A stretch of DNA of 64,000 nucleotides, taken from Aspidapion aeneum (taxonomy: Eukaryota > Arthropoda > Insecta > Coleoptera > Brentidae). A model generated the notes under the pieces. The model did not search any database, was not told where the DNA came from, and worked only from the letters and a program-made list of their open reading frames with translations. This document shows, piece after piece, positions 20,744 through 31,860 of this stretch. Each line of letters starts with the position of its first letter. Position 1 is the first letter of the stretch. The DNA lies in assembly GCA_963576565.1 (NCBI GenBank), contig OY755039.1, positions 79,330,755 through 79,394,754 on the forward strand. The letters run 5' to 3'. The translations under genes and the position numbers were made by a program.

Positions 20744-22381
20744 TCCTCTCTGTCGCATACTTAATGTATCATTTCAATCCGGAATTTTTCCAGACAAACT
20801 AAAACTTGCATTTGTGGGGCCACTTTCAAAGGGTAATTCTGAACTTATGGAAAATTATAGATCTATTACAGGTTTATTTTCTATTTCAAAATTGTTTGAG
20901 AAAGTAGCTGTAAACCGTCTCCATTCATTTATAAACCGTAACAATATTTTGTCAAACTCTCAACATGGTTTCAGGAAAAACTTTTCCACTACAACAGCCG
21001 TATTTGATTTATTGCAATTTATTTATAATGCCCTGGATGCAAACAATTTTACTATAGCGATATTCCTAGATCTTACACGTGCTTTTGATTGTGTTTGAAG
21101 AAGACATGGGAATTCGTGGTAAACCAAACGAATGGTTCAGAAGCATTTTATCAAACCGCAAAGTTGTTGTCAAGGTTGGCGATAAGCTATCTAAAGAATC
21201 AAGTCTGAAGTTCGGTGTCCCTCAAGGTAGTGTACTTGCCCCATTAGTCTTCATTTTGTTTATAAATGATATGATTACTTACATTTCAAAGCACTGCAAA
21301 AATATCAAAATCATTTTTCATGCTGATGACTGTACTATAACTATTTCAGCAGGAACAGTAGAAAACCTTCTAGAATCAGCCAATTTAATCTTAAATTTAT
21401 TCAATGAATGGTGTCAAAAAAATAGATTGCTGGTAAATCCCAGTAAAACACATTACTTAACCTTTTACAAAAGAAAGCAACTACCTAAACTCAAGCTATT
21501 TTTAAATGGTGGAGAAATAGAAAAATTAGAAACCTGCATTTTTTTGGGACTTAGACTTGATGAAAAACTAACATGGGAAAAACATTGCGACTTTGTAGCT
21601 GGGAAGCTGAACTCCACTTTTTTTGCAATTATCAATCTAAAAAATATTCTTCATCAGAAACAAAATAAATATCTATTATTCACTAGCTTACTGTCATATA
21701 AAATATCAAGTACTTTTCTGGGGACAAAGTAAAGACTTTGAAAGAATATTAATTTTACAAAAGAGAATTTTGAGGACCATTTTTCGAATAAATCCCTTAG
21801 AATCATGTAGACCAGTGTTTAAAGAAAACAATATTTTGACAGCACCTGACATTTTAATTTATGAAGCTGCAAACTTTGTAAGAAGAAATATATGCAAATT
21901 TCCTTCAGTCAGTAGCTCTCATAACCACTACACAAGATCCAGTTCAAATATAAAAATTCCCTCATATAATCTAGCACTCTTCACTAAAAGTCCCTACTGC
22001 TTTTGTTCCACTGTTTACAATTCTCTGCCAAAGGCTGTTAAAGACACTGATGGTTTTAAGAAATTTAAGACAGAACTAAGGAAATATTTAGTGTCAAAAA
22101 GCCACTATTCTGTAAAAGAATTTTTTAACTCAATAGGTGGTTAGCTCCAGGTATGTTGATGTAGATTACTGTACCTATGATTTTAGTTAATTCCTTTAGG
22201 TTTTAGAATAAATTTATATTATCAACAAATAATATTAATATTTTTATTTTGCAATTTTAGTTTTAGGGCACTCAGTGCGATTTTCATACTTTGTAGCAGT
22301 TTATATTCAAACTTTTCTTATGTGACAATGTCAATATTTACTATGTAAATCAAATGGCAATAAAGAAAACTTGAAACTTGA
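20744..22381 (+). mobile_element. 5'-truncated non-LTR retrotransposon (RT only) inserted in the 3' LTR
   Basis: The insert interrupts the LTR between GTTTATTG and (AG)ACCACC, which are adjacent in the other LTR. It contains a non-LTR RT in three frames: LMENYRSITGLFSISKLFEK and QHGFRKNFSTT, AIFLDLTRAFD (20814-21098); then VPQGSVLAPLVFILFINDM and FHADDC (21079-21732, where most relatives have YADD or FADD); then the C-terminal end to 22144. The 3' end has AATAAAGAAAACTTGAAACT before the LTR resumes. It resembles the Jockey/CR1 group. The lack of a clear target duplication and of the endonuclease half points to 5' truncation. Confidence 0.85.
20814..22144 (+). pseudogene. Reverse transcriptase fragment of the inserted non-LTR element
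   Basis: Palm motifs: AIFLDLTRAFD (first catalytic Asp), GVPQGSVLAPLVF, and FHADDCTI (catalytic Asp pair), then GLRLDEKLTWEKH, a block typical for LINE RTs. Frameshifts near 21095 and 21728 break the frame. The region after 21770 (NYNLALFTKSP-like, FKKFKTELRKYL) resembles the conserved C-terminal tail of this RT group. In a working element the enzyme would copy its own RNA at a nicked chromosomal site. Confidence 0.88.
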
Positions 22382-22877
22382 GACCACCAAAAATATTAAT
22401 ACCTACTTGATTAAGAGTCCATAGAAAGGAGAATTTTTGCACAGCGGAAGTAAACAGGTAGTACAGGAAGATCAATGTTGCAAACTCATAAAATTATATT
22501 TAATTTCTTTAAGGGAAGAAAAACTGGAATTTAACCTTAATTAAAGGGTAAACAAACAGAAATTTAAGTTTTAATTGAAGTTAGGTTCAAGTCATCTGTT
22601 TTCCTTCTTTTCTTGTTAACCGGCTATCTCTGACCTTTGCTTGCGGGCGCGTTTACAGATTATGTTTGGGGGGAATTTTTGGGGCAATCAAAACTTGACC
22701 AAAACTTAATTAATTTCGAAATATCGATCTTTAAATTGGGTGTTGGGGTTTAACATAAGGCTAGGCGGAACTTTGACTTGTCAGAAGATATCTATACAAT
22801 TGTAAAAAATGTGTTGTATAACGTAATTTGTGAACGTGACGAACGTGAAATCAGTGACCTTATAATAGCTAACCTAA

Positions 22878-23587
22878 ATCGTTTTCAAGCGAATAACTAG
22901 TAATTACTAGTATTTACCACTGCCGTTCAAGCGGCCTTGGTAAATACCACTCCTTGAAGAGTGACGTCATAAATGAGCCCTTTGGACGTCATCGTTTATT
23001 ACCGGTAATTACAACACTTTTGAGGAAGGTTATTGCGTTTTCTAACCTCACAATCATTTGTTTTGCTTTTTTTTCGGAAAAATATTCTGTTAATTTTTGA
23101 AATGAGTGAAATTTATCATGTGTGCCTCAATTATAAAGAAAATTGTACAAAGTGATGGCCTCCTCTATATTGTCTTGCCAAAATTTTATTTTCATCAACC
23201 CTTGGCTTACTCGAATTTACCCAATGTGGACTGATACACGAAATATCATTAAAAAAAACAGTATTATTGTAGTCCTCTAACCACAGTTTATCATACTTAT
23301 TTTTTTTCCAAATTATGCCCTTTTCGAATCAAATACGCCAGTATTTCAGAGTCGGTCGAGAAGAACTTAAGTTCAATAATGGCAAGAAGATTATTATTCA
23401 TCTAAACTAAAACCAACTAAACTTCTTTAAAAAATCGCAAAAAGCAACAACAAACAATAACCGGTTATAAAAAAAGCTATTCAAGCGGCGTTTCTGTGGT
23501 AATAGGCTAAGGGCCTTAACAGCTGATTTTTAATGTCAACCAAGGGATAACTAGAGGTAATTACTAGTTATTCGCTTGAAGACGGCT
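22878..23587. mobile_element. 710-bp MITE with about 25-bp inverted ends
   Basis: Left end TCGTTTTCAAGCGAATAACT continues AGTAATTAC; the right end reads GTAATTACTAGTTATTCGCT, then TGAAGACGG, its inverse with two mismatches. CTAA flanks both sides (22874-22877 and 23588-23591), against a single CTTAA in the other LTR. A TAA or CTAA duplication would fit a PIF/Harbinger-type or similar DNA transposon. No transposase is encoded; the inside has ACGTCATAAATGAGCC and other palindromic pieces. Confidence 0.78.
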
Positions 23588-23769
23588 CTAATGTTTCTAC
23601 GGGTATGCTCAAGAATGGACTTTATTTCGTCATTCTTGATTGTCTATCCTTACTTGTCTCAGTGTAAAGATGAGACAAACATGATTTCAGCCGGTGGATG
23701 GTATGATTTTTGAACGTGCAACCGTTTACTCGATCCATCTATTATAATTTTTATGGCTACAGATAGATG

Positions 23770-24108
23770 AAAATCTAACCTCAATATATATATATGTCAT
23801 CCTTCTTCAACTTGATATTTTGTCATTAAGTCTGTCTCTTTCTTTTGTTAAACATGTGGTTCAAAGCTAAAATGACGTGTCATTTTGATAGTTTTTATCT
23901 TCCGGTGGAAGGCTATAAATAGGGGTTTCCATGCGAAATCTAACCTCAATATATATATATATATATGTCATCCTTCTTCAACTTGATAATTTGTCATTAA
24001 GTCTGTCTCTTTCTTTTGTTAAACATGTGGTTCAAAGCTAAAATGACGGTTATTTTGATAGTTTTTATCTTCCGGTGGAAGGCTATAAATAGGGGTTTCC
24101 AGGCGAAA
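23770..24108 (+). repeat. Tandem duplication of the LTR promoter segment
   Basis: The block from GAAATCTAACCTCAATATAT through GGCTATAAATAGGGG occurs twice in the 3' LTR (about 23770-23939 and 23940-24108) but once in the 5' LTR (6652-6830). This gives two TATA boxes, at 23914 and 24084, about 170 bases apart. The AT run differs in length between copies. Confidence 0.85.
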
Positions 24109-25414
24109 TCTGTCTTTTTTTCCATAACTGGATTTTGTGGAGTCTGGCTATTAATTGCTAACCATAAAAGGCCGCGTGCCAATTTCAGTTGATAATCAAT
24201 GTCTAGAAATTTTAATTTGAAAGCAGAATGCTTTAAGTTAATGTCTTGTGACACATTTTATTTTGGATTTTGATTGGATTTTCATCGAATTACAGGTGAG
24301 CCCTATTTACTTCTACTTCCGATAATTCTGTTTCTTACCGAGAGCACATGTAGTTCAGGTAGAATTTAACCTTATTGTTTTAAATATTGCTAGTTGATTT
24401 TACTATATATTTTTATCCAAGATAAATGGACAGACAGATCATTTCGAAATAAGAGATTTAAATTTTATAATTCGATAATTCACGTTTTGACTTGGCTGAT
24501 TGTTATAGGTTATGTTATAGTGAGAAGTATATAAATTGAGGTAGATTTTTACTAAAGAAAATACAGTGATAAAATATTAAAGGTTAGATTAATATTAAAG
24601 GGTTTATTTAGATATTGAGGGATAAATGAATATTTATCAAATTAAGGGTTTTGCAGCTTGATCTACTGTGTTTTGCTGTGTGTTCCAAAAAGCATGTTTT
24701 ATTTTAGTTCCAGTTCCGCAATCCCGAAGGGAATTTTTGATCCACAGAATTTCCTACCTTCTACCCATTTTTGACCAAAGTAAACTGAACGAGTAATTTT
24801 GACATTCACAACCTGAAAAGAATCGTTGAAGTGGGATTCACATGTCCAAACCGAGCTGTCAAACCCAGATATCAAACCGAGCTTCCTGACCGGGTTATGA
24901 GACCCATATTGTGAGACTTTGAGAACAAGTAAGATTGTTCCTTTTATGTGTTTTTGGTAGGTTAGGTTTAAAGATAAGGTTGCAACTAGAGTGAACCTTG
25001 TAAACCAAATATGCATATTCGGTAGGGTTGATAATTAAGAGTGACATTTAGGTAGCTATTTCTTTTGATTTCTTCCGGATATCCTGTTCCATTAGTTGAG
25101 ATGTTTTTGTTTAATTTTCTTTCAATTTCTAAATTAAAATGTTAAAATTTACAGCAGATGCCCTAGTTTTTATTTAAGAACCCACAATCACCGCTTGCCA
25201 TACAAGGCAGATATTGCATTCCGGTGACAGACTCCTCGCGCAGACTCGCGCGTGTCTCGGTGCGGGGATAAGTCATATGCATATACCCAGCGAAATTTGA
25301 AATGAAAAATAATATTAAAATATAAAAGTAGCCAAAAGCTGGCAAATAATTCTTGCACCAACACCTGGCAATCCAACCTAGCTTGACCTCGCTTTGTTTG
25401 CCGATTTTCAAAAC

Positions 25415-25675
25415 AGCGCTATTTGGTACTGGTTTTAAAATACCGGTATTTTGTTACGCGCTGTTTTAAATTAGAGCTATTTTATTACGCGCAATTTTGT
25501 TACTGGCGCTATTTCGTTAAGCGCTATTTTGATCCCAGCGCTATATTTAAAACAACGATACTTAGTAGAGCGCGGTTTTAAAACAGCATCAGTAATATCA
25601 TCAGCTATTTTAAACGCCTTTGTTTTAACGGCGCTGTTTTAAACAGCGCTATCTTAGTACAGAGCCTATTGGGAT
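25415..25675. repeat. Degenerate GCGCTATTTT minisatellite
   Basis: Many short units with the core AGCGCTATTTT or GGCGCTGTTTT and variable linkers (TACGCGC, TTACTG, GTTAA). The same unit forms the arms of the foldback at 47361-50185, suggesting a shared origin. Confidence 0.75.
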
Positions 25676-26440
25676 CGTCAAGAAAAACTTTATCTAATAT
25701 CACTCAAAATAAGTTATTGGGGTCAAAAAAGCCCTAACTACCAAATTTTGTAATGGTGTCGATATGTCTGTCTGTTTGTTGGTCTGTCTGTCTGAGACAC
25801 TCAAAAACCGATAAACCGATTTTAACTAAACTATTTATATATTTTTTGCTGGATGAGGCCATTTAATTTTGGTGGGGTTGAGTGGATGCGTAAAGGTAGT
25901 AGGGAGGTTTAGATATTTAAAATAAACATAATGCAAGAACACACAGCAGCTAGCAATACTAGGTTTTCAAAGTTAGATAATTAATTATATCTTTCATAAA
26001 ACGAACCACAGCAGTTAGCAATTTTTCAAGTCACGAAATCGTATATATATCTCAAAAACGACGGTAGCTACAGTAACGTAGTTTAACATTTTACTTTTAA
26101 CAAAAATAAAATTACCTCAAAGGCTCTAGTTTAAAAATGCGATATTTAAATCAGCGGTCTCATTTCGTCGTTGATCTTACAAACTGACGTATCTCAAAAA
26201 AATGCAGTTTTGAGATAAGACCATAATAGTACCTTATTTGTCTCGTTCTTTCATCTCACAAAGTGTCATAACTTAAATGCTATATAGGTTTTAAAGCAGA
26301 ACGATGTTATCCCTTTTTCATATCTCAAAACATTCATATTTTCGCTCTCACAAATAGACGTTATTCGAGATACTCTTGTAAAATTAATAAATGAGTTACG
26401 TCAGTTTTTAAGATCAACGACGATTTGAGCGACATTCTAA
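25676..26440. repeat. TGTC microsatellite with CCGATTTT motif, and AT-rich flank
   Basis: A short (TCTG)n run at 25768-25796 is followed by CTCAAAAACCGATAAACCGA and TTTTAACTAAA. This layout recurs at 43771, 58212, 59167, 59346 and 62551. The rest is AT-rich with phrases such as ATATCTCAAAAACG. No reading frame of note. Confidence 0.6.
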
Positions 26441-26779
26441 ACAGCGACTTTGTGACATATTAAAACAGTGACATTCAAAAAAGCAACATTTAAAACAGCG
26501 ACATATTAAATAAATAATAAATAAATGGTTTATTAACAGCAAAATACATTTTTATGAAATTACATCACAACCCCCAAAACTGGCTGCGAATAAACCATAT
26601 TACTCCCAAAGTAAGCACTGTCCGGCGCGGCGGTTAAAACATCGACAATTCAATATTTTTTAATCTTAAGTGATTAGGTTACTTCCGTTCTCGAACAGGT
26701 TAGGTTATAGTAATTATTATTAGTTATATGCATGTTAAACTAACCAGGTTAGGTATAACCTAACCGAGGACAGCAACGC

Positions 26780-28372
26780 TGTACACAGTGTGCCTGAATG
26801 AAGTATAGGTTACATAAAAATGGTTCCAAAAACTAATTGCACATTTTGAATATGGACCCTTTCCTGACTTCAGAGCCATATTCATACAAATCCTAGCTGA
26901 TCCTCGTCTCGAAATTTTTGACATTTTTCTAGTTAGTCTAGGCGCTAGCTCCTGTCACGTGTGACCTAATATGTGCGCTCAGTTTGACTACGGGACTTTA
27001 TTAAGCACTCATAGGAGTATAAAAAAGTTTGGTCACGTGGTCGAACTCATAGTCGTTTGGCCGCCATCTTTGAAAATGGCGACCAAATTGATAGATTTTT
27101 TGTTTAAGCGTATCTCCCTACCCAGTGGTCCGATTTTAATTTGTTAAAGCCTGTTTAACTCCTTTTTTAAAGACAAACAAATTTTGTCATTACATATTTT
27201 TTGATAAATCATGTAGCTTTTGAGATATACCAAGATTATTAGTATTTCCGCTAGCAAAAGAATTAAAATAATACCCATCCTCATTTTATTGTAGCTACAA
27301 TATTATTGATATTTTTTTTTGTTACATAGAAAGAAGGCTTTAAACCTTTCACAGAAGAGGATATTGACTTTATGTTTTTAAAGTTTGATGGATGGCACCC
27401 CTAAAGACTGCCTTAAAGAAGGCGGTTTATAAAACTGTTCACAAGATTATAGAATAAATGAATTTGCAGCGAAACGATGCATTCTAGCGAAAAACCATAA
27501 AATTAATTTTTTGTAGTACTTTTAATTCCACTTCTTTTGATGTATCACTTAGCATCCTAGTTTTGATAGTTAGCTGGACAAGCCAGCTAAAATATACAAT
27601 TTTGTAAAATTTCATATTTTCGCTCCAAAATCGATTTTTGCTTAAAAATTGTAAAAGATATAACAATGATCAGAAGAAGCGGAATTAAAAGTACTATAAA
27701 AAATTATTCTTAACGTTTTTCGCTAGGATGCATCGTTTCGCTACACAAATCCATCGAACCTGAAAAACATAAAGTCAATATCCTCTTCTGTGAAAAGTTT
27801 AAAGCCTTCTATGTAACAAAAAAACAAATGTCAATAATATTGAAGCTACAATAAAATGAGCATGGGTATTATTTTAATTATTTTGCGAGCGACAATACTA
27901 ATAACTGGGTATATCTTAAGAACTACGTAATTTATCAAAAAATGTGTAATGACAAAATTTATGTGTCTTTAAAAAAGGAGTATAACAAGCTTTAAAAAAT
28001 TAAAATCAGATGACTGGGTAGGAAGATGCGCTTAAACAAAAAATCTATCAATTTGGCGGCCATTTTCATAGATGGCGGCCAAACGACCATGAGTTCGACC
28101 ACGTGACCAAACTTTTTTATACTCCTATGGGTGCTTAAGAATGCCCCGCAGTCAAACTGAGCGCACATATTAGGTCACAAGTGACAGGAGCCAGCGACTA
28201 GGCTAACCAGAAAAATGGCAAAAGAATGATAAAATTTCGAGAAGAGGATCAGCTAGAATTTATATGAATATGGCTCTGAACTCAGGAAAGAGTCCATATT
28301 CAAAATGTGCAATTAGTTGTTGGAACCATTATTGTGTAACCTATACTTCATTCAGGCACATTGTGTATAACA
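26780..28372. repeat. Foldback, arms of about 750 bp
   Basis: Left arm 26780-27540, right arm 27668-28372 inverted. Matching blocks include GTGCCTGAATGAAGTATAGG on the left and its inverse on the right, AAAAGTTTGGTCACGTGGTC, GAGGATATTGACTTTATG and GTAGTACTTTTAATTCC. The loop (27541-27667) contains a small palindrome TTAGCTGG...CCAGCTAA. Arms match at most positions with small gaps, so the single strand could form one long hairpin. No TIR-type ends or transposase are seen. Confidence 0.85.
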
Positions 28373-28384
28373 CTAACAAAACCA

Positions 28385-28625
28385 TTTTAGATTTAAAAAA
28401 AATTGAGTTATGGCTGTTTTTAATGTCGCTGTTTTAAAATGTCGCTTTTTTTTAATGTCACTGTTTTAACATGTCTCTCTTTTAAATGTCGCTGTTTTGA
28501 TATGTGTCTGTTTTTGTTACGTGTCGGTCTTTTGAATATCGCTGTTTTGATATGTTGCTCTGTTGAATGTCACTGTTTTGATATGTCTCTCTTTTAAATG
28601 TAGCCGTATTAAATATCACTGTCTT
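28385..28625. repeat. GTCGCTGTTTTA minisatellite
   Basis: Tandem short units with core AATGTCGCTGTTTT and variants (GTCACTG, GTCTCTC, TGTGTCTG). The inverse (AAAACAGCGACAT) occurs at 26440-26515 on the other side of the foldback, so the two flank it symmetrically. Confidence 0.75.
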
Positions 28626-29617
28626 CTGGATCCTATCTCAACACCCAGAACGACTAGGTATTATGGATGGCTGTACGTGCCTGCTATCGCCAATTTTTTT
28701 TATTGTTTATTCAATAAATGTTTAATATTTTGTACGTTAATTATGTTCATTGATTGGGCATCTTTCAAATGCGTTCGTTTTTCAAATTTTACTGAAATGT
28801 CAATTTTAGTGATGGTGTCGTAAAGCATTAGACTAGCTTTAGCTATCTAATAAGTCAAAAGTCTTTAAACTCGAAAAAGTGGTGGGATCAAAACCCAAAA
28901 AATATGTTTAGTATTTATTTATCACCCTATAGAAACGGTTCTGTAAGGAAATTGCGAATTTCAAAATAGTGCTGTACGCGTTTGAACACGTCTAATAATT
29001 TGATTCGCTCCATTTGCAACATGCGCCATTCTAATAAATGCCATTAAAAACATGAGATATTTTGATAAGCGCCATTTTGAATATGCGCTATTTGAAAATG
29101 CGATGCTTAGAAATATGTATATAGTTTGTTTCTATATTTAGAAAAGCCATCTTTTACTTTAACGAAAAAATATTTTTACGAAAGAAATTTATTAATTGCG
29201 GTTGTACGTAAAGGATGTTACGTAACGCGAACCGCGACAACCCCCCCCCCTGTAACGCTGCTAATGCGTAGACTAACTCCGCCCCCCCCTTAATGCGTTA
29301 CGTAATTTAAGGATAGGCCCTTAGGAAGGTGAAAACATATTATGAAGGTCATCGAGTTTAAATTGACCTTGAAAATATAAGATTTATGTAAAAAACACGA
29401 CTATTGACTTTTATCTTTAAAAAATAACAGCAGTTCAAGATTTTCTAGCCGCAATGTGATCACAAAGTAAAAAACTTAATTTGTGATATAATACACGCCT
29501 TAAACTGTTGCCGAGAATCAGTTACAAAATGTTGAAGTGTTTTGAACCCTTACGACGATTGATCACAAAAATGTCATTTCTGCTCAAGGTTACTAACTAA
29601 TCTACTGTTAGAGTCAA
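28626..29617. other. Repeat-like spacer with degenerate GCGCCATTTT units
   Basis: CTCAACACCCAGAACGACTA (about 28640) recurs with small changes near 39976. Around 28960-29110 there are units such as AAGCGCCATTTTGAATATGC, mirroring 25415-25675. C-rich stretch at 29238-29250. No gene is visible. Confidence 0.5.
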
Positions 29618-29814
29618 CAAGCGCGGATCTGGATAAAAATCTAGAAGGGGGTAATTGTCAACGAAAAAATTATTTGTAATATATTATCTTTTTCCAGGGG
29701 GGGGAAGTTATTTCTCCTATTTGCCTTCAGTTTATTAACAAAAAGTGCATAGGTTTTTTTCGAGGGGGGGGGGGGTAATTACCACGTTACCCCTCCCCCT
29801 CAAATTCGCGCTTG
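29618..29814. mobile_element. MITE with CAAGCGCGGAT ends, copy 2
   Basis: Same ends and inner G-rich tracts as the copy at 8181-8365 (CAAGCGCGGATCTGG ... TTCGCGCTTG, AATTACCACGTTACCCC). Flanks AGAGTCAA and CGAGCCAA agree at six of eight bases, possibly a decayed 8-bp target duplication. It abuts the foldback starting at 29828. Confidence 0.75.
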
Positions 29815-29827
29815 CGAGCCAAGATAA

Positions 29828-31860
29828 CCAAAGGAGGAGGCACTAAATACATTGTTTACCGGGATGCGTCAGATGAGCTGAATTTGAGATATGTTGAAGG
29901 CAAAACCTTTTTGATATTTTTTCCAAAAAAAATTGGGGGGTCATAGGATTCGTTTTCGAGCTATATTTATTTAAATGCGCGCCACTGAAATATGAAAAAA
30001 TGCTTACTTTTGTAGTTTTCTTGCAATAACTTATGGCCAAATAAAAATAAAAAACCGATACTAGTCGTATTTTATTGAAAAAAGGGTCGGTTAAGGAATA
30101 TCATTAATTTTTGACATATAGTTTGTGACACATAACTACAGTGTGGCTTAAAATAATTAAAAAAAAAATATAGGAAAAATACCTGAGATTTATTAATTAT
30201 AGAGAAAGGCAACTGAAAATACATAGTCAAAATTAACTTCACTTGCTTTCATGTGAGTCGTTTTAACTATTCTAGAGTGATGTTTGCATAATAGGTTATG
30301 TGATAAACTTACAGGGTATTTCAAACATTTTTTTATTCAACGCATGACATGTTTACTAATTCTGTACGGAATAGTGTGTTTACCGGGATGCGTCAAATGA
30401 GGTGAATTTAAGATATGTTAGAGCCTAAGCCGTCCTGATGTTTGTCTAAAAAAAATTGGGGGTTTATCGGTTTCATTTTCGAGCTATAACTATTTAAATG
30501 CGCGCCACTGGAATATGGAAAAATGTGACTTTTTGTAGTTTTTTTGCTTCTCGTCAAAATGAAATAAAAAATAATATTAATTTTATTTTGATGAAAAAAA
30601 AATATTTTAAGTATGTTCTTAATTTTTGACATATAGTTGTCGTCACATATCTACAAGGTGGCTCAAATTATGAATAATAGAAATACAGGAATAGGAATAA
30701 ACTTAAAGAGTATTTCAAACATTTTTTTAATTCGCATGACATGTGTACTAATTGCCTATAGAATAGTGTGTTTACTGGGATGCGTCAGATGCGGTGAATT
30801 TAAGATATGTTAGAGCCTAAACCGTCCTAACATTTGTTTCAATAAAAAGTGGGTGGTCATCGGTTTTCTTTTCGAGCTTTCGAGTTTCAGGATGGCTCGA
30901 GCTCTAACATATCTTAAATTCACCTCATCAGACGCATCGCGGTAAGCACACTATTCCGCTTGACAGTACACCTATCATTTGTTTAATTTAAAAAATGTTT
31001 GATATACCCTGTAAGTTTACTACATAAAGATTACTTTATAATAGTTATAATGACTCCCAGTTATTATTCCTGTATTTCTATTATTCATATTTTGAGCCAC
31101 TCTGTAGATATGTGACGAAAACTATTAAAACATTGAGAACATACTTAAAAAGACTCTTTTTTTCAACTAAATAAAATTAGTATTGGTTTTTTATTTCTAT
31201 TTGATGAGTTATAGCAAAAAACTTACAAAAACTCTATATTTTAGTGGCGTGGATTTAAATAATTAGAGCTCGCAAACGAAACCGATCACCTTCCAATTTT
31301 TTGAGACAAGTTTCTGGACGGTTTGGGCCCTAACATATCAAAAATTCACCTCATTTGACGCATCCCTGTAAACACACTAATCCGTAGACAATTAGTTTTT
31401 TTTGAAATACCCTGTAAGTTTATCACATAACCCATTATACAAACATCACTTTAGAATAGTTAAAACGACTTACATGAAAACAAGTGAAGTTAATTATGAC
31501 CATGTATTTTTAGTTTGCTTTCTTTATATTTAATAAATCTCAGGTATTTTTGAGCCACTCTGTAGGTATCTGACGCAAACTATATGTCAAAAATTGATCA
31601 AATTCTTTTTGCAATAAAACAAAGCTAATATCGGTTTTTATGTTTATCTGACGATAAGTAATAGCAAAAAAACTACAAAAAGGTACATTTTTGCATATTT
31701 CAGTGGCGCGCATTTAAATAAGTATTGCTCGAAAACAAAACCTATGACCCGCCCAATTTTTTTTTTTTTTAAATATCACGAATTTATTCTTCAACATATC
31801 TCAAATACAGCTCATCTAACGTATCCCGGTAAATAATGTATTTAGTGCCTCCTCCTTTGG
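29828..31860. repeat. Foldback with three direct-repeat units per arm (about 2 kb)
   Basis: Ends CCAAAGGAGGAGGCACTAAA and the exact inverse at 31841-31860. The block GTTTACCGGGATGCGTCA occurs with variants near 29855, 30376 and 30769 on the left, and inverted near 30930, 31350 and 31815 on the right. Each unit also carries a GCGCGCCACTGAAATATG-like segment. The centre is near 30880 (GAGCTTTCGAG...GGCTCGAGCTC). No coding capacity seen. Confidence 0.85.

Larger units (their letters stand above)
5745..25229 (+). mobile_element. Complete but broken Ty3/Gypsy retrotransposon with nested insertions
   Basis: The two LTRs start with TGTTACGGGCTGGATTTG (5745 and 20551) and end with TTCCGGTGACA (11471 and 25229), i.e. 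TG...CA ends. GACT occurs directly before the left LTR (5741-5744) and directly after the right LTR (25230-25233), a 4-bp target-site duplication as expected for Gypsy elements. Between the LTRs lie a primer-binding site, a long minisatellite leader, gag, protease, RT, RNase H and integrase, all on the plus strand. No envelope gene is visible. Both LTRs have been split by later insertions, which explains the very large size. Without the inserts each LTR would be about 2.2 kb. Confidence 0.92.
20551..25229 (+). repeat. 3' LTR of the Gypsy element, split by a LINE and a MITE
   Basis: Segments 20551-20743, 22382-22877, 23588-25229 correspond in order to 5745-5940, 5941-6470 and 6471-7560 plus 11121-11471 of the 5' LTR. 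The extra sequences are the non-LTR element (20744-22381), a MITE (22878-23587) and a tandem duplication around 23770-24108. A short extra piece (CAATCCCGAAGGGAATTTTTG region near 24719) and a small deletion near 22450 also distinguish it from the 5' LTR. It ends TTCCGGTGACA at 25229, followed by the GACT duplication. Confidence 0.9.
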
